From Rhodoferax sp. (GTDB lineage Bacteria > Pseudomonadota > Gammaproteobacteria > Burkholderiales > Burkholderiaceae_C): a DNA stretch of 27,299 nucleotides. The notes under the pieces are model-generated. The model worked only from the letters and a program-made list of their open reading frames with translations, made no database searches and was not told the DNA's origin. Every line of letters begins with the position of its first letter. The stretch's first letter is position 1. Shown piece by piece: positions 8,320-16,660 of the stretch. The position numbers and the translations under genes were made by a program. The stretch lies in assembly GCA_028711355.1 (NCBI GenBank), contig JAQTSL010000006.1, positions 1-27,299 of the forward strand. The letters run 5' to 3'.

Positions 8320-11154
8320 ATGCGAACCCTAAGCAACCCGTCTCAGGGCACAAACCTTGGAAATTGGGGCTCTTTGATTTTGGCTGGAGCAATCTCAACG
8401 CTTGTGCTCCCTTCCACAGCCGCCCCGCTGAGCTATCCTCAAACGCTATCGCCAGGCTGGAACCTGGTCGGCAACAGTCTGACGACGCCAGTTGACGTCC
8501 AAGCCACGTTTGGCGGCACAAGCACCGTTCAAACGGTCTGGAAGTGGGACTCGACCGCCAGCAAGTGGGCTTTCTATGCGCCCTCACTGGATGCAACCAA
8601 ACTGCAGGAATACACAAACGCAAAAGGCTACGCCCTGCTGTCCAGCATCAATGCCGGTGAAGGCTACTGGGTGAACGTTGCTGGAACCACCCCGATCGAT
8701 CGCGGGGTGCAGAGCGGGCAAGCGGCCACATTGAATGCCAGCGCGTTGAAGACAGGCTGGAATCTGGTGGCTTCTGGCACAGACATGAGCCCAGCCAACT
8801 TTTCTGCCAGCATTGGCAACGTCACCACATTGTGGGCTTGGAACAATGCCTCAAATGTGTGGTACTTCTTTGCACCATCGTTAGCCGAAAAAAATACTCT
8901 CTCAAGCTACATCCAAAGCAAACAATATCAGGAGTTCGGCGCGTTGACCCTTGGAAAAGGGCTGGGCTTTTGGGTGAATTATGCGGGAGCACCCAATGGT
9001 GGAACCGGCGCAACAGGTGCTACCAGCCCGAACGCCTTGGCCTGCGCCGGTATGGCGTGCGGCGCGGGTACCACGCCTGGTGGCATCACGCCGATACTTC
9101 CAGCCTCAACTCCCAGCATTTCCCGACTGTCAGGGGCGAACCCAGCCGCTGGTTTGGCTACCAGCTGGGCCATGGCAAAAGCGGACATGAGTGCCAAGGT
9201 ATTTGGCAGCCCCACGGCGGCAGCTACTGCCCGTGTAAACATCCAGTACTACCCAACCACGACACCGCCAATAACGCCCGTGTACACCACGATTGAATAC
9301 GATGCAACGGGTCAGCGCAATGGTCGCGAGGGGCGTTATCAGTTTGGTGCTGACGGCAAACCGCTGACGACTGACGATGTATTGATCCAGCACACGCTCA
9401 ACTACTACAGTAGCGTCAACAACAAGACAAAGTTTAGCGCGGTCTTGTTCACCGGCGTTGGCGCTGACGGCCTCTGGCGAACTGCCGACGATACAGCGTC
9501 ATCCTCTGATTACCTCTACGGGTTGATGGGAAGTGACACCAATGCACATCACATCATCATTCCGATACTGGAGGCCGGTATCGACAAGGTTTTCTTTACC
9601 GACGATGACTCCCTGTCCCAAGGCTGGGAATTTGTTTCAGCCAATCCGGCCGGACATACGGTGCAAGCGGTTCATTTCAACAACACAGGCACAGATGGCA
9701 AAGCATTCACCACAGATGACGTAATCGGTTACTACACAGCATTTTCAGTGGATGCCAATGGCAATAACCTGTTGGCCGTCACCTACAACGGTGCGGGGCT
9801 TGACAAACAGTGGTTCACCTCGGATGACGTCGTGCAAAGCGTGGTTGCCGGTGTGGTAAGTGGCACGCAACTGACGCATCTTGCGACCTTTGGTGCTGGA
9901 ACCGACAAGCTTTGGTTCACCACCGACGATGTGGTGACCGCGTGGACTTACTTCGCCTACGATCCCAATGGCAAGATTCGCCTGACGGCATCGCATTCGG
10001 GCAAAGGCGCTGACAACGTCTGGTTCACCGCTGATGATGTCGCTCTGGCTTCGAGCTCACTCTACGATGCAGCGGGCAATGTGAGGCAAGCCGCCAACCA
10101 CATGGGTACCGGACCCGACGGCAAATGGTTTACAGGCGACGATGTCGTCGCAGATTACACGCTGTACGGATGGGACGCGGCCTCCAAGTTGCAGACGCTG
10201 TCTGCGGCCATGACCAACAAAGGCGCTGACGGGCAATGGTTTACCGCTGATGATGTGCCTGGCAATAGCTATTGGGTAAAGTCTTTCGATGCCAATGGCC
10301 GTGTTATGCAAGACACCAGTTTTGGTGTGTTTACCAATGGCATCTTTGACGGTTTGGGCCAAGACGGAAAAGCCTTTACGGCCGACGATGTCAAGAATTA
10401 CTCCATCAATCATTATGTAAACGGAGTGTCCACCGGTCAGGTCAATCTCGCTGACAAGGGTGCAGACGGTCTGGCTTTTACCGCTGACGACGTGATTACT
10501 GGCGGCTACAACGAAATCACCAAAAACGACGCTGGATTGCCGCTCAAATACGTTAACCACAAATCCGCCGGGGCAGATGGATTGTGGTTCACCGCGGACG
10601 ATCCGATTTCGTCACTTGCCACCACTACCTACGATGCGCAAAACCGGGTCACGTCCTACATCCACTTCGACGCACCGGGACCGGATGGACTGTGGGAAAC
10701 GTCTGACGACATGTTTTCCTACAAGGTAACGACTACTTACAACGGCTCAGGGGTTGGCACAACGGTTACGGTTGACAGCACCGGAGCGATTACCCAGTGG
10801 ACCCGGGCGGTGCCGCATGAGAACGGTCGTGGCAGGATGGTAAGCAGCTACTATGGTGGAGCTGGAACGGATGGTCAGTGGCAAACGGCAGATGATGTTG
10901 TCTCCTACGTTTCTTACGAAGAAGTTGACGCGCTTGGACAACAATTGGCCAGCAGCTATGCATCTGCAGGCGCGGACGGCCTGTTGGGAACCGCCGACGA
11001 TGAATTCAGCGACTGGACACGCTGGAGCGTCGATGGAGCGGGGAAAATTGACAGTACGGTCAAGTTCGTTGCCAAAGGCGCAGACGGCAAGTGGTTCACC
11101 CTCGACGACATACCCGAGTGGGCAACTTATGAAAAATGGCCATGGGTGAAGTAA
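8320..11154 (+). CDS. Large secreted protein with 16 GADGxWFTADD-type repeats
   Basis: A 944-residue protein I cannot assign to a named family. The start at 8320 has a GGAGG site eight bases upstream. Residues 17-35 look like a signal peptide ending in STAA. Two similar ~77-residue units follow (46-122 and 146-223), each running from GWNLV through a W-x-W...F(A/Y)-APSL block to G-x-WVN-x-AG. A Gly/Thr/Pro-rich linker spans about 224-265. From 343 to 930 the motif G-x-D-G-x-W-F-T-A-D-D occurs 16 times, mostly every 34-39 residues, with Y-D-A-N-G-like segments between copies. The Asp-rich motif resembles calcium-binding D-x-D-G loops, but that is inference. It is probably exported or surface-attached; no membrane anchor or sorting domain is visible at the C-terminus. 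Confidence 0.85.
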   Translation: MRTLSNPSQGTNLGNWGSLILAGAISTLVLPSTAAPLSYPQTLSPGWNLVGNSLTTPVDVQATFGGTSTVQTVWKWDSTASKWAFYAPSLDATKLQEYTNAKGYALLSSINAGEGYWVNVAGTTPIDRGVQSGQAATLNASALKTGWNLVASGTDMSPANFSASIGNVTTLWAWNNASNVWYFFAPSLAEKNTLSSYIQSKQYQEFGALTLGKGLGFWVNYAGAPNGGTGATGATSPNALACAGMACGAGTTPGGITPILPASTPSISRLSGANPAAGLATSWAMAKADMSAKVFGSPTAAATARVNIQYYPTTTPPITPVYTTIEYDATGQRNGREGRYQFGADGKPLTTDDVLIQHTLNYYSSVNNKTKFSAVLFTGVGADGLWRTADDTASSSDYLYGLMGSDTNAHHIIIPILEAGIDKVFFTDDDSLSQGWEFVSANPAGHTVQAVHFNNTGTDGKAFTTDDVIGYYTAFSVDANGNNLLAVTYNGAGLDKQWFTSDDVVQSVVAGVVSGTQLTHLATFGAGTDKLWFTTDDVVTAWTYFAYDPNGKIRLTASHSGKGADNVWFTADDVALASSSLYDAAGNVRQAANHMGTGPDGKWFTGDDVVADYTLYGWDAASKLQTLSAAMTNKGADGQWFTADDVPGNSYWVKSFDANGRVMQDTSFGVFTNGIFDGLGQDGKAFTADDVKNYSINHYVNGVSTGQVNLADKGADGLAFTADDVITGGYNEITKNDAGLPLKYVNHKSAGADGLWFTADDPISSLATTTYDAQNRVTSYIHFDAPGPDGLWETSDDMFSYKVTTTYNGSGVGTTVTVDSTGAITQWTRAVPHENGRGRMVSSYYGGAGTDGQWQTADDVVSYVSYEEVDALGQQLASSYASAGADGLLGTADDEFSDWTRWSVDGAGKIDSTVKFVAKGADGKWFTLDDIPEWATYEKWPWVK

Positions 11155-11203
11155 GTGACGTGGGGGGGTATGTGCCAGGATGTGTCTGCCATCTTGAGCT
11201 ATT

Positions 11204-12397
11204 TCAAGGTTGGGTTTGGTGTGGGCGAGCCGGGCGCAGCAACATCAGGATGCTCAAGGTGGCGCTAAGAGCCGAGCCCAGCAACACACCCATCTTGACT
11301 TGCGAAGCGTAGGCTGCGTCGGCCCCTTCAAACGCCAGTGAGCCGATGAACAGGCTCATGGTAAAACCCACGCCGCACAAAGCGGCCACACCGGCAAATT
11401 GCAGCCAACTGCTTTGATCGGGCAAGCGTGCGCCACCAAAGCGGATCAACAACCACGAGAAGCAGAAAACGCCCATCGGCTCGCCCAGAGACACGCCAGC
11501 GGCAATGCCCAAGGGCACGGTTTGCAGCAGTGTCTGCGGCCGCACGTCTCCCAGAAACCCCCCGGCATTGGCAAATGCAAATACCGGCAAGATCAAATAA
11601 GCCACCCAGGGGTGCAGCGCGTGCTCGGCGCGTTGCAGCGGCGAGCCGCCTTTGCCATCGGCCATGGGAATCGCCAGCGCCGTGATCGCCCCGGCCAGCG
11701 TGGCGTGAACGCCGGACTTGAGCACACACACCCAGATCACCAGCCCCACGATCACATAAGGGCTAATGGCAACAACTTTCAGCCGGTTGAGCATCAGCAA
11801 TACAAAAGCCCCCGCGCCAGCGGACAACAACATGGTCAGCGACAGATCAGCCGTGTAAAAAAAGGCAATCACCAAAATCGCACCCAGGTCATCAATGATG
11901 GCCACCGCCGTCAGAAAAATCTTCAGCGACACCGGCACGCGCGCGCCCAGCAGCACCAGAATGCCCAGGGCAAACGCAATGTCGGTCGCCATCGGAATAC
12001 CCCATCCACGCAAAGCCACCGCGTCCCCGGCGTTGATGGCGGCATAGATCAGCGCCGGAACCAGCATACCGCCCAGAGCAGCGCCAGCAGGCAGCAACAC
12101 CAGGCGCATCGTAGCCAACTCACCGTCGATCAGCTCGCGCTTGATCTCCAGCCCCACCAGAAAGAAAAACACCGCCATCCACAAGTCATTGACCCAAATC
12201 AGCATCGGCTTGGCCAGCACCAACGCATCTGCGCCAATGTGCAGCGCCACCGGAAAGTCCAGCAGCTTCAGGTAAAAATCGCTCCAGGGCGAATTGCTCA
12301 ACAGCAAAGCCACCAACGCCGCCAGCGCCAGCAGCACACCCCCCAGCGTTTGGGCATTGATAAATGGCGTCACATTGCGAAGGATCAACTTGAGCAT
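11204..12397 (-). CDS. nhaA: Na+/H+ antiporter NhaA
   Basis: Inner-membrane sodium/proton antiporter that expels Na+ using the proton gradient, for salt and alkaline-pH tolerance. I place the start at ATG 12397 (MLKLILRNVTPFINAQT), giving 397 residues, the family norm; the longest in-frame reading from 12559 would overlap the divergent fumarase gene. Signature blocks: LIWVNDLWMAVFFFLVGLEI, ATDIAFALG, AIIDDLGAI (ion-binding Asp pair), LKSGVHATLAG and HPWVAYLILP. The position equivalent to E. coli Lys300 (GKPLG) is Glu here (GEPMG). Its stop faces the repeat-protein gene 49 bp away with no obvious terminator between them. Confidence 0.95.
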   Translation of the reverse strand: MLKLILRNVTPFINAQTLGGVLLALAALVALLLSNSPWSDFYLKLLDFPVALHIGADALVLAKPMLIWVNDLWMAVFFFLVGLEIKRELIDGELATMRLVLLPAGAALGGMLVPALIYAAINAGDAVALRGWGIPMATDIAFALGILVLLGARVPVSLKIFLTAVAIIDDLGAILVIAFFYTADLSLTMLLSAGAGAFVLLMLNRLKVVAISPYVIVGLVIWVCVLKSGVHATLAGAITALAIPMADGKGGSPLQRAEHALHPWVAYLILPVFAFANAGGFLGDVRPQTLLQTVPLGIAAGVSLGEPMGVFCFSWLLIRFGGARLPDQSSWLQFAGVAALCGVGFTMSLFIGSLAFEGADAAYASQVKMGVLLGSALSATLSILMLLRPARPHQTQP

Positions 12398-12497
12398 AAA
12401 AAACGGGGCCACTGCGTCAGCCTGTGTTGGGAGGGCTTGGTTAAACTTGCATCCTACCGTGACATGTGAATCCGCAACACTTTGAAGGCAAACCACC

Positions 12498-14051
12498 ATG
12501 AGCACTGCTATTCGCCAGAACGACCTGATCGAATCCATCGCCGCTTCGCTGCAATACATCAGCTACTACCACCCCACCGACTACATCGCCCACCTGGCCA
12601 AGGCCTACGAGCGTGAGCAATCGCCCGCCGCCAAGGATGCCATCGCGCAAATCCTGACCAACAGCAAGATGAGCGCCGAGGGCCACCGCCCAATCTGCCA
12701 GGACACCGGCATCGTCAACGTGTTTCTTAAAGTGGGCATGGACGTGCGCTGGGAAGGCTTTACCGGTAGCCTGGACGACGCCATCAACGAAGGCGTGCGA
12801 CGCGCCTACACCGACCCCAGCAACACGCTGCGCAAAAGCGTGGTAGCCGACCCGCAGTTTGAGCGCAAGAACACCAAGGACAACACCCCGGCGGTGATCT
12901 TCACCGACATCGTGCCCGGCAACAAGCTTGACATTACGGTGGCAGCCAAGGGCGGCGGCAGCGAGAACAAGAGCAAGATGTACATGCTCAACCCGAATGA
13001 TTCGGTGGTCGATTGGGTGCTGAAAACCGTGCCGACCATGGGCGCCGGCTGGTGCCCGCCGGGCATTCTGGGCATCGGCATCGGCGGCACGGCTGAAAAG
13101 GCGGTAGTCATGGCCAAAGAAAGCCTGATGGACAGCCTGGACATGCACGAGCTGCAAGCCAAAGCGGCCAGCGGCGCAGCGCTCTCTAACGTGGAAAAAC
13201 TGCGCCTGGAGCTGTTTGAAAAAGTCAACGCGCTGGGCATTGGTGCGCAAGGTCTGGGCGGCCTGACCACGGTGCTCGACATCAAGATCAAGATGTACCC
13301 GACGCACGCCGCCGGCAAGCCCATTGCCATGATCCCCAACTGCGCCGCCATGCGCCACGCCCATTTTGTGATGGACGGCAGCGGTCCGGTCTATCTGACC
13401 CCGCCCAGCCTGAGCCTGTGGCCCAACGTCACCTGGGCCCCCGATTACGTCAAGAGCAAAAAAGTCAACCTGAACACCCTGACCAAAGAAGAAGTGGCAA
13501 GCTGGAAACCTGGCGACACGCTGCTTTTGAACGGCAAGATGCTCACCGGCCGCGATGCCGCGCACAAGCGCATCAAGGACATGTTGGCCAAGGGCGAAAA
13601 ACTGCCGGTCGATTTCACCAACCGCGTGATTTATTACGTCGGGCCGGTGGACCCGGTGGGCAACGAAGCGGTCGGCCCGGCCGGCCCGACCACCGCTACG
13701 CGCATGGACGGCTTTACCGAAATGATGCTGGCCGAAACCGGCCTGATCGCCATGGTCGGCAAGGCCGAGCGCGGCCCGGTCGCCATCGAAGCCATCAAGA
13801 AGCACAAGAGCGCCTACCTGATGGCCGTGGGCGGCGCGGCCTATCTGGTGAGCAAAGCCATCAAGACCTCCAAGGTGCTGGGCTTTGCCGATCTGGGCAT
13901 GGAAGCCATTTACGAATTTGACGTGGTCGATATGCCTGTCACCGTGGCGGTAGATGCCGGTGGCACCAGCGCCCACATCACCGGCCCGGCCGAATGGAGC
14001 CAGCGCATCGCCACCGGTGAGTTCAAGGGCATCACTGTCTCGGGTGGCTGA
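12498..14051 (+). CDS. fumA: Class I (iron-sulfur) fumarate hydratase
   Basis: Interconverts fumarate and malate in the citric-acid cycle; oxygen-sensitive [4Fe-4S] enzyme of the cytoplasm. The 517-residue product has the alpha domain with three cluster cysteines, RPICQDTG (Cys67), GWCPPG (Cys186) and PNCAAMRHAHF (Cys282), and the beta domain with GRDAAHKRI, VGPAGPTTATRMDGF and VGGAAYLVSKA, so both parts are fused in one chain as in FumA/FumB. GAAGG lies upstream of ATG 12498. It is divergent from nhaA with about 100 bp between starts, and its 3' end overlaps the proposed murI start by eight bases. Another hydro-lyase of this family is a less likely alternative. Confidence 0.95.
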   Translation: MSTAIRQNDLIESIAASLQYISYYHPTDYIAHLAKAYEREQSPAAKDAIAQILTNSKMSAEGHRPICQDTGIVNVFLKVGMDVRWEGFTGSLDDAINEGVRRAYTDPSNTLRKSVVADPQFERKNTKDNTPAVIFTDIVPGNKLDITVAAKGGGSENKSKMYMLNPNDSVVDWVLKTVPTMGAGWCPPGILGIGIGGTAEKAVVMAKESLMDSLDMHELQAKAASGAALSNVEKLRLELFEKVNALGIGAQGLGGLTTVLDIKIKMYPTHAAGKPIAMIPNCAAMRHAHFVMDGSGPVYLTPPSLSLWPNVTWAPDYVKSKKVNLNTLTKEEVASWKPGDTLLLNGKMLTGRDAAHKRIKDMLAKGEKLPVDFTNRVIYYVGPVDPVGNEAVGPAGPTTATRMDGFTEMMLAETGLIAMVGKAERGPVAIEAIKKHKSAYLMAVGGAAYLVSKAIKTSKVLGFADLGMEAIYEFDVVDMPVTVAVDAGGTSAHITGPAEWSQRIATGEFKGITVSGG

Positions 14052-14865
14052 TCGGTCTGAATCGGTCAAGCGCCCCATCGGGGTGTTTGACAGCGGTGTA
14101 GGCGGGTTGAGCATCCTGCGTGCCTTGCGCGCTGAGCTACCGTTGGAAGACTTTGTCTATGTGGCCGACAGCGGTTTTGCTCCCTATGGCGAGCGCGACG
14201 AGGCGTTTGTCATTGCGCGTACCCAGCGCATCACCCAGCATTTGCTCCACCGCACAAACCCGCCGATCAAGGCCCTGGTGATTGCCTGCAATACGGCCAC
14301 GGCTGCTGCCATCCATTTACTGCGCCAGGACTACCCTGCCCTGCCCATCGTCGGCGTGGAACCGGCGCTGAAACCCGCCGTGGCGGTGAGCCAAACCCGG
14401 CGCATCGGCGTGCTGGCCACGCGCGGCACGCTGGCCAGCCAGAAGTTTGCGGTGCTGCTGAGCTCGCTGGCGGGTCAGGCTGAATTTGTGTGCACCCCGT
14501 GTGACGGCCTAGCGGACGCCATCGAGCGCCATGACACTGCACAAATTGAAGCACTCTGCGCACAATACATAAGGGCTACAGGTCAATTTGGCTTAATAAC
14601 TGGAGAGATCGACACACTGGTGCTGGGGTGCACCCATTACCCGTTTGCGGGCGATGTGTGGCGCGCTTTGGTGGGGCCAGACGTGCATCTGATCGACAAC
14701 GGAGAACCGGTCGCGCGCCAGACCCGGCGCGTGCTGCCCCACCCGGCAACCGATGCAAATGCTGGGCATGTGACTCTGTGCGCCACGGGCGACACGACAG
14801 CGCTAGCGCATGCTTGTGAACACTGGCTGGGGCGGCATTTGCCGGTGCATTCACTGACGCTGTAA
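14044..14865 (+). CDS. murI: Glutamate racemase
   Basis: Makes D-glutamate for peptidoglycan; cytoplasmic and cofactor-free. I propose GTG 14044 as start (MADRSESVKRPIGVFDSG), giving 273 residues and an eight-base overlap with the fumarase gene; longer in-frame starts lie deep inside that gene. Both catalytic cysteines are present, in VIACNTATAA (Cys82) and LVLGCTHYPF (Cys196). Just before the second cysteine, residues about 172-188 are encoded by a dispersed repeat that also occurs in non-coding DNA, seemingly lengthening that loop by roughly ten residues over typical MurI. The gene ends 50 bp before the first constant-loop hairpin. Confidence 0.94.
   Translation: MADRSESVKRPIGVFDSGVGGLSILRALRAELPLEDFVYVADSGFAPYGERDEAFVIARTQRITQHLLHRTNPPIKALVIACNTATAAAIHLLRQDYPALPIVGVEPALKPAVAVSQTRRIGVLATRGTLASQKFAVLLSSLAGQAEFVCTPCDGLADAIERHDTAQIEALCAQYIRATGQFGLITGEIDTLVLGCTHYPFAGDVWRALVGPDVHLIDNGEPVARQTRRVLPHPATDANAGHVTLCATGDTTALAHACEHWLGRHLPVHSLTL
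14549..14590 (-). repeat. Dispersed ~45-bp repeat, copy B (inside murI)
   Basis: On the minus strand it reads ACCTGTAGCCCTTATG followed by GTGCGCAGAGTGCT, matching GGCCTGTAGCCCTTATG...GCGC...AGTAGCT of the other copies. It keeps the murI frame and encodes about residues 170-186, next to the catalytic GCTHYPF loop. Confidence 0.65.
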
Positions 14866-14915
14866 TCCGTCGCTGTAGTCATTGGGGCAATTTGCCAATG
14901 CTTACGGCGCAACCC

Positions 14916-14991
14916 GCCGGATGGGGCCCACAGGCGAGCACCTCATGCTGGGGTACCAGAAATCGGCGCTCACCTGTGGGCCCCATCCGGC
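14916..14991 (-). repeat. Constant-loop hairpin H1
   Basis: Arms 14916-14941 and 14966-14991 (26 nt) pair with two exceptions, and both are G-U pairs when the minus strand is folded. The 24-nt loop holds the family core, read on the minus strand as CGATTTCTGGTACC then GCATGAG. The stem word (GGATGGGGCCCACAGG) is not shared with the other copies. No T-run follows, so it is not a standard terminator. Confidence 0.9.
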
Positions 14992-15031
14992 TCACGACTT
15001 TGGGGTTGATCATCTTCAATAACGCGGTCCA

Positions 15032-15107
15032 GCGCGGTGACTGGCTTTGGCGACCGACGATTTCGGGTACCCCCGTATGAGGAGGCCGCCAAAGCCAGCC
15101 GCCGCGC
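15032..15107 (+). repeat. Constant-loop hairpin H2
   Basis: Arms 15032-15056 and 15083-15107 (25 nt) pair at 21 positions plus one G-U pair. The loop is read on the plus strand as CGATTTCGGGTACC then GTATGAGG. Within the loop, the CTGG/CCAG mini-stem of H1 is replaced by CGGG/CCCG, a paired change. The stem core CTTTGGCGGCC is shared with H3 on the other side of dapC. It ends 39 bp before the dapC start. Confidence 0.9.
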
Positions 15108-15146
15108 GGGTTCAACATGGCAACGCATCCCGGATAATGCCGCCCC

Positions 15147-16367
15147 ATGAATCCCCTGCTCTCCCTCTTGCAGCCCTACCCGTTCGAGCGGCTGCGTCAA
15201 CTGTTTGCCGGCATCACCCCCAACCCGGCCTACACGCCCATCAGCCTGGGTATTGGCGAACCCAAACACGCCACACCGACGTTCATCCAGCAGGCCCTGT
15301 GCGCTGCCGTCACGCAAAGCCCCAGCGGCTTGGCCAGCTACCCCGCCACCGCGGGCGAACCACGCTTGCGCCAGGCTTTTGCGCACTGGCTGAAAAGCCG
15401 CTACGGCCTGAGCGTGGACCCTTTCACGCAAACCCTGCCGGTCAACGGCTCGCGCGAGGCGCTGTTTGCGCTGACGCAAACGCTCGTCAACCCGGGCGGC
15501 AGCGCCGTCAGTGGCCAAAAACCCCTGGTGGTCTGCCCGAATCCGTTTTATCAAATTTACGAAGGTGCGGCGCTGCTGGCTGGCGCTGAGCCCTACTATG
15601 TGGCGAGCGACCCGGCGCGCAACTTTGGGCCGGACTGGGACAGCGTGCCGATGGCGGTTTGGGCGCGCACGCAACAACTGTTTGTCTGCTCGCCCGGCAA
15701 CCCCACCGGTGCCGTGATGCCCTTGAGCGAATGGCAAAAGCTATTTGACTTGAGCGAGCGTTTTGGCTTTGTGATTGCCTCAGACGAGTGCTACAGCGAG
15801 ATTTATTTCCGCGACGAACCGCCGCTGGGCGGTATGCAAGCCGCTGCGCAACTCGGCCGCCATGATTTTAAAAACCTGATCACGCTCACCAGCCTGTCCA
15901 AACGCAGCAATGTGCCCGGTATGCGCAGCGGCTTTGTGGCGGGCGATGCCAGCATCATCAGCCCCTTTTTGCAATACCGCACCTACCACGGCTGCGCCAT
16001 GAGCCCGGTGGTGCAGGCCGCCAGCATCGCAGCCTGGAACGACGAGAGCCACGTGGTGGAAAACCGCGCGCTCTACCGCGCCAAGTTTGCCGAGGTCACG
16101 CCCATGCTGGCACGGGTGATGAACGTGGCACTGCCCGACGCCGGTTTTTATCTGTGGGCCGACGTGGGCGGTGACGACCAGGCGTTTGCCCGCGATCTGT
16201 ACGCCGCATACAACGTGACGGTATTGCCGGGCTCCTTTCTGGCGCGCGAAGCGCGTGGTCACAATCCCGGCTCCGGGCGCATCCGCATGGCGCTGGTGGC
16301 GGATACAGCCGAATGTATGCAAGCGGCGCAGCGGATGGTTGAGTTTGTTAAAACACGGCAGGGTTGA
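15147..16367 (+). CDS. dapC: Succinyldiaminopimelate aminotransferase
   Basis: PLP enzyme of the succinylase route to diaminopimelate: converts N-succinyl-2-amino-6-ketopimelate to N-succinyl-LL-diaminopimelate using glutamate. The 406 residues form a class I/II aminotransferase: SLGIGEP near the start, Asn185 in SPGNPTG, Asp213 and Tyr216 in SDECYSEIY, and the PLP lysine K252 in SLSKRSNVPGMRSGF. The N-terminus MNPLLSLLQPYPFERLRQLF fits DapC of related bacteria. Assignment is strengthened by dapD downstream and dapE nearby. Hairpins with matching stems flank the gene (H2 upstream, H3 downstream). No ribosome binding site is obvious. Confidence 0.93.
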   Translation: MNPLLSLLQPYPFERLRQLFAGITPNPAYTPISLGIGEPKHATPTFIQQALCAAVTQSPSGLASYPATAGEPRLRQAFAHWLKSRYGLSVDPFTQTLPVNGSREALFALTQTLVNPGGSAVSGQKPLVVCPNPFYQIYEGAALLAGAEPYYVASDPARNFGPDWDSVPMAVWARTQQLFVCSPGNPTGAVMPLSEWQKLFDLSERFGFVIASDECYSEIYFRDEPPLGGMQAAAQLGRHDFKNLITLTSLSKRSNVPGMRSGFVAGDASIISPFLQYRTYHGCAMSPVVQAASIAAWNDESHVVENRALYRAKFAEVTPMLARVMNVALPDAGFYLWADVGGDDQAFARDLYAAYNVTVLPGSFLAREARGHNPGSGRIRMALVADTAECMQAAQRMVEFVKTRQG

Positions 16368-16403
16368 GAAAACCTCTCGAAGGGGATATATCCTGTAAAA
16401 CCC

Positions 16404-16479
16404 GCACAGCAGCAGTCTTTGGCGGCCTCCTCATGCTGGAGTACCAGAAATCGTCGGCCGCCAAAGCCAGCCACTGCGC
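16404..16479 (-). repeat. Constant-loop hairpin H3
   Basis: Arms 16404-16428 and 16455-16479 (25 nt). Inner pairing through GGCGGCC/GGCCGCC is strong; of the outer differences, several become G-U pairs when the minus strand is folded and two or three remain mismatched. The loop core on the minus strand reads CGATTTCTGGTACTCC then AGCATGAGG, identical to H4. The stem core matches H2. It begins 36 bp after the dapC stop. Confidence 0.88.
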
Positions 16480-16502
16480 TGGGCGGTGTTGAACGAACGT
16501 TC

Positions 16503-16615
16503 ATGGAAACAAAACCACCCCGAAGCATGAAAAACAGTTTATTGTGTACAAGCCGCAGAATGGGGGTCAGAGCCGTTCCGCTACGCGGCCGGATCTGACC
16601 CCCATTCTGCTACCG
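16503..16615 (+). repeat. REP/BIME-like element 1 with ORF-like head
   Basis: Perfect 17-bp inverted arms (16555-16571 and 16594-16610) built on GGGGGTCAGA/TCTGACCCCC. Directly upstream, 16503-16554 has the same length and partly the same sequence as the region before element 2, including TGTACAAGCCGCAGAAT. Read from ATG 16503 it gives a 31-codon frame starting METKPP and ending at a TGA inside the right arm. The GGGGTCAGA core resembles REP sequences that accompany RAYT-type (Y1) transposases. No transposase gene is in the window. Confidence 0.8.
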
Positions 16616-16660
16616 CCGGCGATGAAACTCTCTTAAAGGGCCTGCGCGTACCAATATCTC

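Noticed and set aside
12398..12559. 54-residue N-terminal extension of nhaA
   Set aside because: It overlaps the divergent fumarase start, and NhaA proteins normally begin where ATG 12397 lies.
12441..14114. 557-codon open frame on the minus strand opposite the fumarase gene
   Set aside because: It is antisense to a complete class I fumarase with all cluster cysteines; the translation is low-complexity His/Gly/Val-rich, as expected from the complement of a GC-rich gene.
16490..16503. TGAAC-GAAC-GTTCA inverted repeat as a possible operator
   Set aside because: Only five-base arms and no nearby regulator gene; too short to support a call.
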